This document shows, piece by piece, positions 42,729 to 51,940 of a stretch of DNA of 64,000 bases. The stretch spans positions 229,928-293,927 of the forward strand of contig NZ_JBHLUH010000060.1 in assembly GCF_042433955.1 (NCBI RefSeq), in the 5' to 3' direction. Every line of letters begins with the position of its first letter. Position 1 is the first letter of the stretch. Under the pieces are notes generated by a model. That model did not search any database. It was not told the DNA's origin and saw nothing but the letters and a program-made list of their open reading frames with translations. The translations under genes and the position numbers were made by a program. The DNA comes from Phytohabitans kaempferiae (lineage in GTDB: Bacteria > Actinomycetota > Actinomycetes > Mycobacteriales > Micromonosporaceae).

Positions 42729-43709
42729 TCAGGAACCAGACGTGCTTGCCCGCACGACGAGCGCGGGTGCGAGCAGTACCTGGCGGGGAGTGCCGTTTTC
42801 GTGACTCAGCAGATGCACGACTTCCCGGCCGAGGTCTCGCAATGGCTGCGCGATCGTCGTCAGACCCAGCAACGCCGCCACGGGCACGTCATCGTAGCCG
42901 GTGACCAGGACGTCCGCAGGGCAACGAACACCGAGATCCCGCAGCTCCAGGATCACTCCCGAGGCGACATCGTCGTTCGCGCATGCGATGGCATCGGGCA
43001 GGTCGCCGCGCTCGACCAGCCGACGAGTGAATGCCCGTCCGTTACGTGCGCTCGGAAAGTCCAGGTCCTCTACCGGCCACGCCTCAATGCCGTGCACCTC
43101 GCACGCCTCGGTAAACGCCGTCGACCGGTCCTTGATGCTCGAGAGGGCCGACGTGGCGCCAGCGAAGACGGCGGTTCGCGCCCCGCTCGACGCCAGATGG
43201 CGGACCAGCTGGCTCATTCCGGCGCGCTGATCAACACCAATGAAGTCGAGCTCGTCGACCGCTCGCCGTTCGAGCTGCGCGACCCGCGTGGACCGTGCCG
43301 CCGAGCGCAGCGCAGGCGCGCTCCCCGTAGCGTGCACGGGACATACCAGCAACGCGTCAACCCGGCGACGCAGAAGCGTCTGTAGTCGTTGCGCCTCCAC
43401 GGCGACATCGTTACTCGCATCACAAAACACTACGTCCAGCCCTGCCTCCGCGAAGCCCTGCTCCGCCGCCTGGACAACCGCAGGGAAGAACGAGTTGGTT
43501 ATGTCGGGAACCAACATCCCGACGGAACTCGACGAGCCGCTGCGAAGGGACGCGGCGAGTGCATCGGGCTGATAGTCAAGATCCTTGCAGGCTTGGAGGA
43601 CCGCCCGGCGCGTCTGCTCAGCGACCCGGTCCTTACCGGTAAGCACCCGACTCACCGTCGCAACCGAGACACCGGCAGCCTGCGCCACCTCCCTGATCGT
43701 CACGGTCAC
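42729..43709 (-). CDS. LacI-family transcriptional regulator
   Basis: 326 aa, GTG start. The N-terminal helix-turn-helix and hinge read TIREVAQAAGVSVATVSRVL, followed by a periplasmic-binding-protein-like effector domain (SSSVGMLVPDITNSFFPAVV, then PDAIACANDDVASGVILELR and GLTTIAQPLRDLGREVVHLL). It is the regulator expected to bind the TGTAA-N6-TTACA palindromes of the locus, with a sugar or its metabolite as inducer. Its own promoter region is interrupted 26 bases upstream by an IS630-type element. Confidence 0.9.
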   Translation of the reverse strand: MTVTIREVAQAAGVSVATVSRVLTGKDRVAEQTRRAVLQACKDLDYQPDALAASLRSGSSSSVGMLVPDITNSFFPAVVQAAEQGFAEAGLDVVFCDASNDVAVEAQRLQTLLRRRVDALLVCPVHATGSAPALRSAARSTRVAQLERRAVDELDFIGVDQRAGMSQLVRHLASSGARTAVFAGATSALSSIKDRSTAFTEACEVHGIEAWPVEDLDFPSARNGRAFTRRLVERGDLPDAIACANDDVASGVILELRDLGVRCPADVLVTGYDDVPVAALLGLTTIAQPLRDLGREVVHLLSHENGTPRQVLLAPALVVRASTSGS

Positions 43710-43734
43710 AAGCAGATAGTAGCCCGTAACCGTT

Positions 43735-44920
43735 TACTGACCTTTTGGAGTCAGGGTCCTGGTCTGGTCATGGTGGGTGTAGGCCGGTTGCGGTGAGGAA
43801 GCCGTTGATCAGGGTGGGTTGGTACTGCATGCTTTTGAGTCGGTTCTTGGTGATCCGGGCGAGTTCGGTGATGCCGCCGGGGGCGAGGTTGGCCATGGCG
43901 CGTTTCAGGCTGGACCAGACGCTTTCGGCCGGGTTGAGTTCTGGGGCGTAGGCGGGCAGGTGGTAGACCCGCAGCCAGCGGCGGGCGGTGATGAGGGCTC
44001 GCATTCTCGCCGACTTGTGCGCGGGCAGGCGGTCCCAGACCAGCAGGATGGGGCCGCCGAGTTGTTGGTGCGCGGCGTCCAGTAGTTCGGCGAAGTGGGC
44101 TTCGTTAAAGCCTTTCGGCTCGCCTTTACGTCTTTTGTGAGCATGATTCGGTAGATCAGGCGGGGACGGTGGCCGGCGCGGTAGGCGGTGATACCCGCGA
44201 CGGATACTTTCCGGCCGCCCCGGCCAGCGACCCGCACGATCGGGTATGGCCACGCGGGGCCCAGGTACGGCCCCGGGCTGGTCTGGGCGACAGTCCGGAC
44301 TCGTCGATGAAGCAGATCCACGCGCCCAGCCTGCGCGCGACTGTTTTACCGCGGGCCACTGGTACCGGCGCCAGCGGGCGATAGCCTGCTCGTCGCGCTC
44401 GGCCGCTGGCTGGCTCGGTTGCTGCGCGGTGAACCCGGCCCGCCGCAGTACCTGCCACACGGTGCAGACCGCGACCGTCACATGGAACATCCGGCCGATC
44501 AACGTCCGTACCCGCGCCAGGGTCCACCGCTGGTCCTCGACCCACCCGGCCGCCGCTGGACCCTCGTGCAGCTTGGCGATCAGCTTTTGAACCTGCGACT
44601 CGGACAGTACCCGCTGCGGCCCCGGTGCACCTTTGGACACCAGCGCGCGGTCGCCGCCAGCGACCCACGCCCGCCGCCACGTGTGTGCGGACTTGGTGGA
44701 AATCTCCAACGCCTCGGCGACGTCGGGTGCGCTCATTCCCGCGGCGAACATCTTCGCTGCCCGCAGACGGACCTGTTCCCGGCGGGCGCGGGCCTGTGGC
44801 CCGGTTCCGCCGCCATCGCCGTATCGCATACTCCTATCAAGACACAAGGAGTGAACAGGATGGAATCGCTCAAAACGGCGATGTGGACACAGGAGGGACC
44901 CTGACCATGAAAGGTCGGTA
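43735..44920 (-). mobile_element. IS630-family insertion element with TA target duplication
   Basis: The ends match as inverted repeats. The left end reads from TA 43735-43736 into CTGACCTTTTGGAGTCAGGG and the right end (complement, from TA at 44919-44920) into CCGACCTTTCATGGTCAGGG. They share GACCTTT and GTCAGGGTCC at the same spacing. Flanking TA dinucleotides are the IS630/Tc1 hallmark. The element is 1,186 bp including both TAs, and its single transposase gene is broken. It is inserted directly in front of the LacI-type gene. Confidence 0.75.
43768..44829 (-). pseudogene. IS630-family transposase, frameshifted
   Basis: It starts at MRYGDGGGTGPQARARREQV with an N-terminal helix-turn-helix (MSAPDVAEALEISTKSAHTW). 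The DDE residues lie in different frames: FIDESGLSPRPARGRTWAPR in a second frame, VAGITAYRAGHRPRLIYRIM in a third, then the original frame again with LVWDRLPAHKSARMRALITA and LPAYAPELNPAESVWSSLKR. At least three indels are needed to rebuild one transposase, so the element is no longer autonomous. Confidence 0.8.
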
Positions 44921-45208
44921 GATTGTGACGTATTGCCTTGACGGCGAGCATGCACGGACCCGACCGGAAGCTATGACCGCGCTCGACGAGCGCTGGCACG
45001 CGGGCCGAGCTCGCGCTCGCCGACATCGGCGCCGGCGAGACCCGCCGGCGACAGGATTGGGGGTTAACCCGAAAGCGCGACCATCGGGTTGTCCCGACGA
45101 AACCCGGGGGCCGGCAGCAAAGACCAGCGGCCCGCGGTCCGGCAGGCTGATTGACACTGGCGCCAGGCTGGCGCGGGCATGCCCACGACCCCCACGGGAG
45201 AATCTGCA

Positions 45209-47410
45209 ATGACTCGGCAACCGACGACCGTAAGGATCGCGCGGTGGAGCGTCCTCCATCCATGGCGGGCCATCCTCACCTGGCTGCTGTTCGTCGCCAT
45301 CTGCGTACTCGTGGGCGGCGCGGTCGGCACCCGTACGCTGACGCCCACCGAGGCCGCGGTGGGCGAGTGGGGGCGCGCCGAGGAGATCCGCTCGGCCGGT
45401 GACCTGGGCGAGCGGCCGGCGGAGCACATCCTGATCACCGCACGGTCCGGCACGCTCGACGCCACGCGGGCGCAGGAGGCGGCAACCGCGGCAGGCCAGC
45501 GGCTGGGCGGGCTGCCGGAGGTGGACGCCGTAGGTACGGCGGTGCCCTCCCCCGACGGCACCGCCATGCTGGTCCAGGTGCAGATGCGCGGCGAGGTCGC
45601 CGACGCGGTGACCAATGTGGAGCCGCTACTGCGCGAGACGGAGGCCGTGCAGCAGGCGTACCCGGACCTGCGGATCGAGCAGGTCGGCACCGGGTCGATC
45701 AACAAGGCGCTCGGCGAGACTCAGGAGGAGGACTTCAAGTTCGCCGAGTTCGTGAGCATCCCGCTGATCCTGATCATCCTGCTCGTTGTCTTCGGCGCGC
45801 TGATCGCCGCCTCCATTCCGCTGCTGCTGGCCCTCTCCGCGGTGGCGGCCGCGCTCGGCCTTGCCTCGGTGACCTCGCACCTGGTGCCGACGACCAGCTC
45901 GCTGAGCAGCATCATCCTGCTGATCGGCCTGGCTGTCGGCGTGGACTACTCGCTGTTCTACGTCCGTCGGGAACGTGAGGAGCGCAGGGCCGGGCGGGAC
46001 GCCCGCGAGGCCGTGGAGACATCGGCCGCCACCTCCGGACACGCCGTCGTCGTCTCCGGCCTGGCCGTTATCGTCTCGCTCGCGGCCCTGTACGCGGCGG
46101 TGAATGCCGACTTCTCCTCGACCGCCACCGGCGCGATCCTGGTGGTGGCGGTGGCCGTCCTCGGCTCGGTGACCGTGCTCCCGGCGATCCTGAGCAAGCT
46201 GGGCCGGTGGGTCGACCGCCCTCGAATCCCGCTGGTTTGGCGCTGGCGGGAGCGGCGCGCGGCGACCGGGCGCAGCGTCTGGTCGACGATCCTGCGGCCG
46301 GCCCTGCGCCGCCCGGCGGCGACGCTCACGGTCGCGGTCCTGGTGCTGCTGGCGCTGGCCGCCCCCGCGCTGGGCATGAAGCTGCGCCTGACCACCCCCT
46401 CGGACCTGCCCCGCTCGATCGAGATCATGCGCTCGTACGACCGGCTCGTCGCGGCGTTTCCGAGCACCGGCAGCGAGCATGTGGTGGCCGTCGAGGGTCC
46501 GGCCGACCGGCAGGGCGAGGTGCGGACGGCCCTCGAGGGCCTGGCCCGGCGTACCGCCGTCGACCCGTTGTTCGCCCACGACCGCGAGCCGGTCCTGCGG
46601 ACCTCGGCGGACGGCCGGGTGAGCACGCTGACCATCGGCGTGCCCGCCAACCCGGGCACGCAGGAGGCCGAGGATTCGCTGCGTGCGCTGCGTGAGACGC
46701 TCCTGCCCTCGGCGCTGGACCGCATTCCCGACATCGAGTACGCGGTGAGTGGCCAGACCGCCGCGGACCACGACTATGTCGCGGAGATGACCCGGGACCT
46801 GCCACTGATCATCGCCATCGTCCTGGTACTCACCTTCCTGGTAATGATGATCACCTTCCGCTCGGTCGTGGTGGCGACGCTCTCGATCCTGCTCAACTGC
46901 CTGTCGGTGGTCGCGGCGTTCGGCATCCTGACCGCCGTGTTCCAGGGCGAGTGGGCCGAAGGGCTGCTCGGCTTCGAGTCCAACGGCGGCGTGGTGGCGT
47001 GGTTGCCGCTGGTGCTCTTCGTGATCCTGTTCGGACTGTCCATGGACTACCACGTCTTCCTGGTCAGCCGGATCCGCGAGGCGGTGCTCCAGGGCCAACC
47101 GACCACGGTCGCGGTGGAGACCGGCATCGTCCGCTCCGCCGGCGTGGTGACCAGCGCCGCCGTCATCATGGTCGCGGTGGTGTCGGTCTTCGCCACCCTC
47201 ACCGCGCTGGAACTCAAGCAGCTCGGCGTGGGACTCGCGGTGGCGATCCTGCTCGACGCCACGATCATCAGGGCGGTCGTGCTGCCCGCGGCGATGACCA
47301 TGCTGGGACACCGCAACTGGTGGGCGCCCCGGTTCATGCGCCGCCGCGAGGAGACGCCGGCGGAGGCCACCGAGTCGACCCCGACCGAGCGGGTCGACAC
47401 CACGGCGTGA
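45209..47410 (+). CDS. MMPL-family RND transporter
   Basis: 733 aa from ATG 45209, eight bases after GGGAG (MTRQPTTVRIARWSVLHPWR). An upstream ATG at 45179 lacks a ribosome site. It has the two-fold RND layout: one N-terminal span, a soluble domain, then five spans (SIPLILIILLVVFGALIAAS and following), repeated in the second half. The signature GLSMDYHVFLVSRIREAV lies near residue 610. It exports lipids or small molecules with proton drive. It is followed by a strong hairpin and the sensor kinase/regulator pair. It could serve the adjacent peptide cluster, but that is inference. Confidence 0.85.
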   Translation: MTRQPTTVRIARWSVLHPWRAILTWLLFVAICVLVGGAVGTRTLTPTEAAVGEWGRAEEIRSAGDLGERPAEHILITARSGTLDATRAQEAATAAGQRLGGLPEVDAVGTAVPSPDGTAMLVQVQMRGEVADAVTNVEPLLRETEAVQQAYPDLRIEQVGTGSINKALGETQEEDFKFAEFVSIPLILIILLVVFGALIAASIPLLLALSAVAAALGLASVTSHLVPTTSSLSSIILLIGLAVGVDYSLFYVRREREERRAGRDAREAVETSAATSGHAVVVSGLAVIVSLAALYAAVNADFSSTATGAILVVAVAVLGSVTVLPAILSKLGRWVDRPRIPLVWRWRERRAATGRSVWSTILRPALRRPAATLTVAVLVLLALAAPALGMKLRLTTPSDLPRSIEIMRSYDRLVAAFPSTGSEHVVAVEGPADRQGEVRTALEGLARRTAVDPLFAHDREPVLRTSADGRVSTLTIGVPANPGTQEAEDSLRALRETLLPSALDRIPDIEYAVSGQTAADHDYVAEMTRDLPLIIAIVLVLTFLVMMITFRSVVVATLSILLNCLSVVAAFGILTAVFQGEWAEGLLGFESNGGVVAWLPLVLFVILFGLSMDYHVFLVSRIREAVLQGQPTTVAVETGIVRSAGVVTSAAVIMVAVVSVFATLTALELKQLGVGLAVAILLDATIIRAVVLPAAMTMLGHRNWWAPRFMRRREETPAEATESTPTERVDTTA

Positions 47411-47418
47411 CAGCGGCC

Positions 47419-47461
47419 CGTCTCCTGGATCTCGCCGCGCATTACCGAGATCCAGGAGACG
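47419..47461. terminator. Strong hairpin terminator after the MMPL gene
   Basis: A perfect 16-bp stem, CGTCTCCTGGATCTCG at 47419-47434 pairing with 47446-47461, with an 11-nt loop, lies 8 bases after the MMPL stop. It separates the transporter from the two-component genes. Confidence 0.8.
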
Positions 47462-47541
47462 ACTCAGCCGTCCGCCCCGGGCGGCGGCCGCGACAGAGGT
47501 GGAAGACTCCATTGACAGGCAACGAGGAGGGGGTCCCTACC

Positions 47542-48828
47542 GTGCGGCTGGCCAGGCGCGGCGTCCTACCCGCGCGGTTCGGCCACGAGCTGGCTTACGC
47601 GATCGGCAGCGGGCCGATCGTGGCCGCCGGTGTGGCGTTCACGGTGCTCGGACTGCTCGCGTCCGCGGTGCTGGCGGTGGTGTTCGTCGGGCTGCCGCTG
47701 CTGGCGGCGGTCGTCGCCGGTGCGCGGCAGCTCGGCGGCTGGGAGGCCGACCGAGGTCGCAGGCTGCTCCGGCTCGACCTCGGCCTGCCCGCTCCCCCGC
47801 CCTCGGCAGATGGATTCTGGCCACGGCTGCGAGCCAGCGTCAGCGACCCGGCAGGGTGGCGCACGATGCTGCTCTTCGTGCTCAAGCTCCCGATCGCGAT
47901 CGTGGCGTTCTGCCTCGCGCTCGGTGGCTGCGGCGTCGGGCTCGTGCTGGCCACGTACCCGAGCTGGTTCTGGCTCGGCAGCCCGACCAGGTACGAGGAC
48001 GGCCCGGCCCGCAGCGCCACGAAAATGACCATCGGTGACCTGTACCTGGACACCTGGCCGGAGGCCATCGCGGTGGGCGCGCTCGGCCTGTTCCTGCTCC
48101 TGCTCACACCGTGGCTCGTGCACGCGGTGCTGGTGCCCGACCGGCTGCTGGCCAAGGCGCTGCTCCGACCGACCCGGGCCGAGGAGCGGATCCGCGTGCT
48201 GGAGGAGGCACGCGACTACGCCGTGGACGACTCGGCGGCGGCGCTGCGCCGGATCGAGCGAGACCTGCACGACGGCGCTCAGGCCCGGCTTGTGACCCTC
48301 GCGATGGACCTCGGCCTGGCCAAGGAGACGCTCGACGGGACGGGCGGGGAGAGCGAGGTACGACAGGCCCGCGAGCTGATCGACATCGCGCACGAAAACG
48401 CCAAGAAGGCCCTGATCGAACTCCGCAACCTGGCCCGCGGCATCTACCCGCCGGTGCTCGACGAGGGGCTCGGTGCGGCGCTGGCCAGCCTCGGCGACGC
48501 CTGTTCCCTCCCGGTGAACGTCTACGTCGACGTGCCGTTCCGCCCGTCGCCCGCGGTCGAGACGATCGCCTACTTCTGCACGGCCGAGCTGCTGACCAAC
48601 GTGGCGAAGCACAGTCGCGCCCAGCACGCGACGATCCGCGCGACGCAGCGGTTCGACATGTTGCGGCTGGAGGTGGGCGACGACGGGGTGGGCGGCGCCT
48701 CCTTCGGCGGGGGCACCGGACTCTCTGGCCTCGCCGACCGGCTGCGCACCGTCGACGGGCGGATCGCCCTCAACAGCCCGCGCGGCGGGCCCACCCTCGT
48801 GACCGTGCACCTGCCCCTGCGGGCTTAG
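47542..48828 (+). CDS. Sensor histidine kinase (NarL-system type) with PF13796-like membrane sensor domain
   Basis: 428 aa, taking GTG 47542 as start (GAGGAGG lies a little far upstream; a TTG at about 47512 is an alternative). The N-terminal third is a four-helix membrane sensor (ELAYAIGSGPIVAAGVAFTV, then FVLKLPIAIVAFCLALGG and TWPEAIAVGALGLFLLLLTP). HisKA_3 follows, with the phospho-His in RRIERDLHDGAQARLVTLAM. Then comes the ATPase domain with ELLTNVAKHSRA and DDGVGGASFGGGTGLSGLAD. It pairs with the response regulator 73 bases downstream. Its sensor part is paralogous to the protein at 59163. Confidence 0.85.
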   Translation: MRLARRGVLPARFGHELAYAIGSGPIVAAGVAFTVLGLLASAVLAVVFVGLPLLAAVVAGARQLGGWEADRGRRLLRLDLGLPAPPPSADGFWPRLRASVSDPAGWRTMLLFVLKLPIAIVAFCLALGGCGVGLVLATYPSWFWLGSPTRYEDGPARSATKMTIGDLYLDTWPEAIAVGALGLFLLLLTPWLVHAVLVPDRLLAKALLRPTRAEERIRVLEEARDYAVDDSAAALRRIERDLHDGAQARLVTLAMDLGLAKETLDGTGGESEVRQARELIDIAHENAKKALIELRNLARGIYPPVLDEGLGAALASLGDACSLPVNVYVDVPFRPSPAVETIAYFCTAELLTNVAKHSRAQHATIRATQRFDMLRLEVGDDGVGGASFGGGTGLSGLADRLRTVDGRIALNSPRGGPTLVTVHLPLRA

Positions 48829-48901
48829 GGTATTTCACAGGGCATGCCCGGCCTGCGGCTCGACCGACCCCCTATGAAACACGCCCTGACCGGAGGCTGC
48901 G

Positions 48902-49561
48902 ATGCGTGTGGTACTTGCCGAGGACTCGGCCGTCCTGCGAGAGGGTCTGGTCCGCCTGCTGACGGCCCGAGGGCACAGCGTGGTCGGGCAGGTCGGCGAT
49001 GCCGGTGAGCTGGCGTCCGTGGTGGCCGAACAGGATCCGGACATCGTGGTGGTGGACGTCCGCATGCCGCCCACGCACACCGACGACGGGCTGCGCGCGG
49101 CGCTGGACCTGCGCCGGCGCCAGCCCGGCCTGGCGATCCTGGTCTTCTCCCAGTACGTGGAGACGCGCTGCACCCGGATGTTGCTGGCCGGCCGGGCCGA
49201 CGGGATCGGCTACCTGCTCAAGGACCGGGTCGCCGACGTCAGCGAGTTCCTCGACACGCTGGCCCGGGTCGCCGCCGGTGGCACCGTGCTCGACCCGGAC
49301 ATCGTGACCAGCCTGATGAACGCCGGAGATCAGCTCCACGACTTCGATACCCTCACTCCGCAGGAGCGCAAGGTCCTGGCCCTGATGGCGCAGGGCCGGT
49401 CGAACACGGCCATCGCCAAGGCGCTGCATGTCTCGCCGGGGGCCGTGGAGAAGTACGTCACCGGCATCTTCACCAAACTGGACCTACCGCCATCACCCGA
49501 CGATCATCGCCGGGTGCTGGCGGTGCTGCGGTACCTGGAGCCCAGTCGCGCGGAGGACTGA
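48902..49561 (+). CDS. LuxR/NarL-family response regulator
   Basis: 219 aa. Receiver domain with EDSAVLREGL acidic pocket, phospho-Asp in VVVDVRMPP near residue 54, and Lys in YLLKDRV. The C-terminal LuxR helix-turn-helix (LTPQERKVLALMAQGRSNTA, then IAKALHVSPGAVEKYVTGIF) binds DNA. It is the cognate partner of the upstream kinase and stops 8 bases short of the converging P450 gene. It may control the MMPL gene or the peptide cluster; no binding site was identified. Confidence 0.9.
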   Translation: MRVVLAEDSAVLREGLVRLLTARGHSVVGQVGDAGELASVVAEQDPDIVVVDVRMPPTHTDDGLRAALDLRRRQPGLAILVFSQYVETRCTRMLLAGRADGIGYLLKDRVADVSEFLDTLARVAAGGTVLDPDIVTSLMNAGDQLHDFDTLTPQERKVLALMAQGRSNTAIAKALHVSPGAVEKYVTGIFTKLDLPPSPDDHRRVLAVLRYLEPSRAED

Positions 49562-49569
49562 CCCGGAGG

Positions 49570-50778
49570 TCAGCCGCGCGCTTCGGTGTAACGCAGTGGC
49601 AGGGTCTGCACCCCGAACAGGCCCGGGGCGGCGAGGTAGTCCGGCTTGCCCGCGAGCGCGAGGTCCGGAAACCGGTCGAGGATGATGTTGAGTGCCAGCC
49701 GTGCCTCGAGCCGGCCCAGCGGCGCCCCGATGCAGAAGTGGATACCGTGCCCGAACGACATGTGCGGGTTGCTGGCCCGGTCGATGTCGAACACGTCCGG
49801 GTTCGGGAAGCGCTGCTCGTCCCGGTTGGCCGAGATGATCCACGCCACGACGAGCGAACCGGCCGGCACGTCGAGGTCGCCGACCGTCGTGTCCTGGCGG
49901 GTGAGACGGTGGGTGAGCGTGACCGGCGGGCGGTAGCGCAGCACCTCCTCGATCAGGTCCGGAAGGCGTGACCGGTCGGCCCGCACCGCGACGGCCGCGG
50001 CCGGATTCTCGTCCAGGCTCAGCAGTGTGTTGCCCAGCAACATCGTGGTGGTGATGTGGCCGGCGAAGAGCAGGTCCGCGGCGAAGCTGAACACCTGGTT
50101 GTCGGTCAGCCTGGTGCCGTCGACCTCGGCGTTGGCGAGCCGGCTCATCAGATCGCCGGTCGGCTCCTTGCGGCGCCGCTCGGCGTGGTCCGTGAGGTAC
50201 TCCTGCATCTCCCGGACCTGGTCGGCGACCCACTCGTTGATCTGGAACTCCGCCTCACCGACCTGCGCCTCCGCGGTGGCCGTGATCGCCGCCTCGGCCC
50301 ACCGGCGAAACTTCGGCTGGTCGGAGATGGGGATGCCGAGCAGCTCGGCGATGACCGTCACAGGGAGCGGGTTGGACAGCGTCTCGACGAACTCGAACTC
50401 GCCGCCGGAGACGTGGTCGAGCAACTGGTTGGTCACCTCGACGATCCGCGGCTCCAGGCTGGCGACCGTCTTCGCGGTGAACGCGTCGGTCACGACCTGG
50501 CGAAGCTTGCGGTGCCGGGGCGGGTCGGTGGTGGCGAGGCTGCCCTCGATGAAGTTGGGCACGTCGTCCGGTACGGCGGCACTCATGTCCGAGGAGAAGG
50601 TCTTCGGGTCGGCCAGGACCTTGCCGGCGTGCTCGTGGCTGAACACGTGCACCGCGCCGCCCTCTTCATCACGCCAGACTGGGCCGTGCGCCCCCTTCTC
50701 GCGCAACCATCGAAGCAGCGCGGCGCCACCGTCCTCTGTGGTGGGAGGTTGTTCCGCGGCGGTGGAGTGGTCGGTCAC
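49570..50778 (-). CDS. Cytochrome P450
   Basis: 402 aa. Heme motif FGHGIHFCIGAPLGRLEARL near residue 345 and the ExxR helix (LIEEVLRYRPPV) are intact. The oxygen-activating I-helix reads LLFAGHITTTMLLGN: the acidic residue common before the Thr pair is Ile here, a variant also seen in some actinomycete P450s. It is the last gene of the minus operon and overlaps the methyltransferase stop by 4 bases. In a cluster with a stand-alone A-PCP protein, it may beta-hydroxylate a carrier-bound amino acid or tailor the finished peptide (inference). Confidence 0.85.
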   Translation of the reverse strand: MTDHSTAAEQPPTTEDGGAALLRWLREKGAHGPVWRDEEGGAVHVFSHEHAGKVLADPKTFSSDMSAAVPDDVPNFIEGSLATTDPPRHRKLRQVVTDAFTAKTVASLEPRIVEVTNQLLDHVSGGEFEFVETLSNPLPVTVIAELLGIPISDQPKFRRWAEAAITATAEAQVGEAEFQINEWVADQVREMQEYLTDHAERRRKEPTGDLMSRLANAEVDGTRLTDNQVFSFAADLLFAGHITTTMLLGNTLLSLDENPAAAVAVRADRSRLPDLIEEVLRYRPPVTLTHRLTRQDTTVGDLDVPAGSLVVAWIISANRDEQRFPNPDVFDIDRASNPHMSFGHGIHFCIGAPLGRLEARLALNIILDRFPDLALAGKPDYLAAPGLFGVQTLPLRYTEARG

Positions 50779-51788
50779 GGCAGCCTTTCCAGCTCGAAGA
50801 CGACGGACGCGGTCAGGCTCGTGATGAGGTGCTTACGCACGCAGCGCCAGCCGCCGTCCGGGAAAACACCGTCCCACTCGTCCATAGTGGGCAGATACAC
50901 GCCCATCATGTCGTGCCCCAGCTCGAAGCCGAGCGTGAACACCGGCACCTCGGTCGGGGCGATGTCCGATGTGCGGGTCGCGTCGCCGAGCAGGAACCGC
51001 TTCACGTTGGGGAAGAGGTCACGCAGGCGCCGCAGCGTCGCGACGCAGTTGTCCCGGGGCCAGAAGTCGTGGCCCATCATGAAGCAGGTGAGCAGATCCA
51101 CGTCGGCGAAGTCGGGCCGAGGCTCCATCGACCGGACGTCCGCGGTCACAAACGCGATCCGGTCGCCGAGGCCGGCCTTCTCGGTGTCCGCCCGGGCCAC
51201 CTCCAGCGAGTTCGCGGCGATGTCCAGGCCGAGACCGCGCGTGCCGGGGTACCGCTGGGCGATCTGCCGCAGCCGCTCGCCGCTGCCGCAGCCCATGTCC
51301 GCGACCCTGGTGAAGGTGAAGTCCAGACCCTCCATCGCCGTCCAGAAGGCCGGGTCGAAGCACATCGCGTTGATGTCGCGGCAGGCGAAGCTGATCGCGG
51401 GCGCGTCCCGGCGGTAGTAGTCGCCGACCCGCTTCTCGTTGCGCAGCACGTCCGGCATGTCGGTGAAGAGGTCCGAACAGCCGCGGCTCAGCCAGTGGAA
51501 GAAGGACTTGGTACGGAAGACCTCGGCGAAGTTCTCGCCTACGACGAAGAGATTGCCCTGCCGCTCTACCGCACGCACCGAAGCGAGCGCGACGAGCATC
51601 CCGACCGTGGACGCCGGGTGCAGGTCGTTCGCCGCGGCGAACTCCTCCGCGTCCAGCTTGCCGTGCTGGTTTAGCTCGTCGAGCGCGCCGAGTTCCCACG
51701 CGGCGCTGATCGCCCACGAAGCGACGGCCGAGTTGAAGATGTCTGCCGTGGCTCTGCGCTGTGCCTCATTGATGACCTGGGTGGTCAC
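50775..51788 (-). CDS. SAM-dependent methyltransferase, MppJ-like (alpha-keto acid C-methyltransferase)
   Basis: 337 aa from GTG 51788, with GGAGG seven bases upstream. SAM motif I is VADMGCGSGERLRQIAQRYP. The segments VDLLTCFMMGHDFWPRDNCV and VPVFTLGFELGHDMMGVYLP carry two His residues at the places where, as I remember it, MppJ of the mannopeptimycin pathway binds iron. N-terminal helices and total length also match that enzyme, which methylates the beta-carbon of phenylpyruvate. Product after transamination would be beta-methylphenylalanine. Overlaps the P450 gene. Assignment is from memory of the family, without alignment. Confidence 0.7.
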   Translation of the reverse strand: MTTQVINEAQRRATADIFNSAVASWAISAAWELGALDELNQHGKLDAEEFAAANDLHPASTVGMLVALASVRAVERQGNLFVVGENFAEVFRTKSFFHWLSRGCSDLFTDMPDVLRNEKRVGDYYRRDAPAISFACRDINAMCFDPAFWTAMEGLDFTFTRVADMGCGSGERLRQIAQRYPGTRGLGLDIAANSLEVARADTEKAGLGDRIAFVTADVRSMEPRPDFADVDLLTCFMMGHDFWPRDNCVATLRRLRDLFPNVKRFLLGDATRTSDIAPTEVPVFTLGFELGHDMMGVYLPTMDEWDGVFPDGGWRCVRKHLITSLTASVVFELERLP

Positions 51789-51940
51789 ACCGTTACCTCC
51801 GGCTCTGGAGACTGTGGACTGTTTGTGGTTTCGTGAATCAGAGGAGGGGCCCGGCCCAGACCGTCGCGTCGCCCTGGCCGCACACGCACCGGAGTCGCTG
51901 TACCTAATATCGACGCCAGCGCACCACGGGAGCCAGGACA

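Noticed and set aside
43726..43737. Fourth operator of the LacI regulon (GTAACCGTTTAC)
   Set aside because: Its spacing is two bases shorter than in the three good sites, and its last base is contributed by the insertion element. Kept only as an observation on the insertion site.
45626..47512. 628-codon open frame antisense to the MMPL gene
   Set aside because: It mirrors the codon periodicity of the MMPL gene, is rich in Arg, His and Asp, and contains no recognisable motif.
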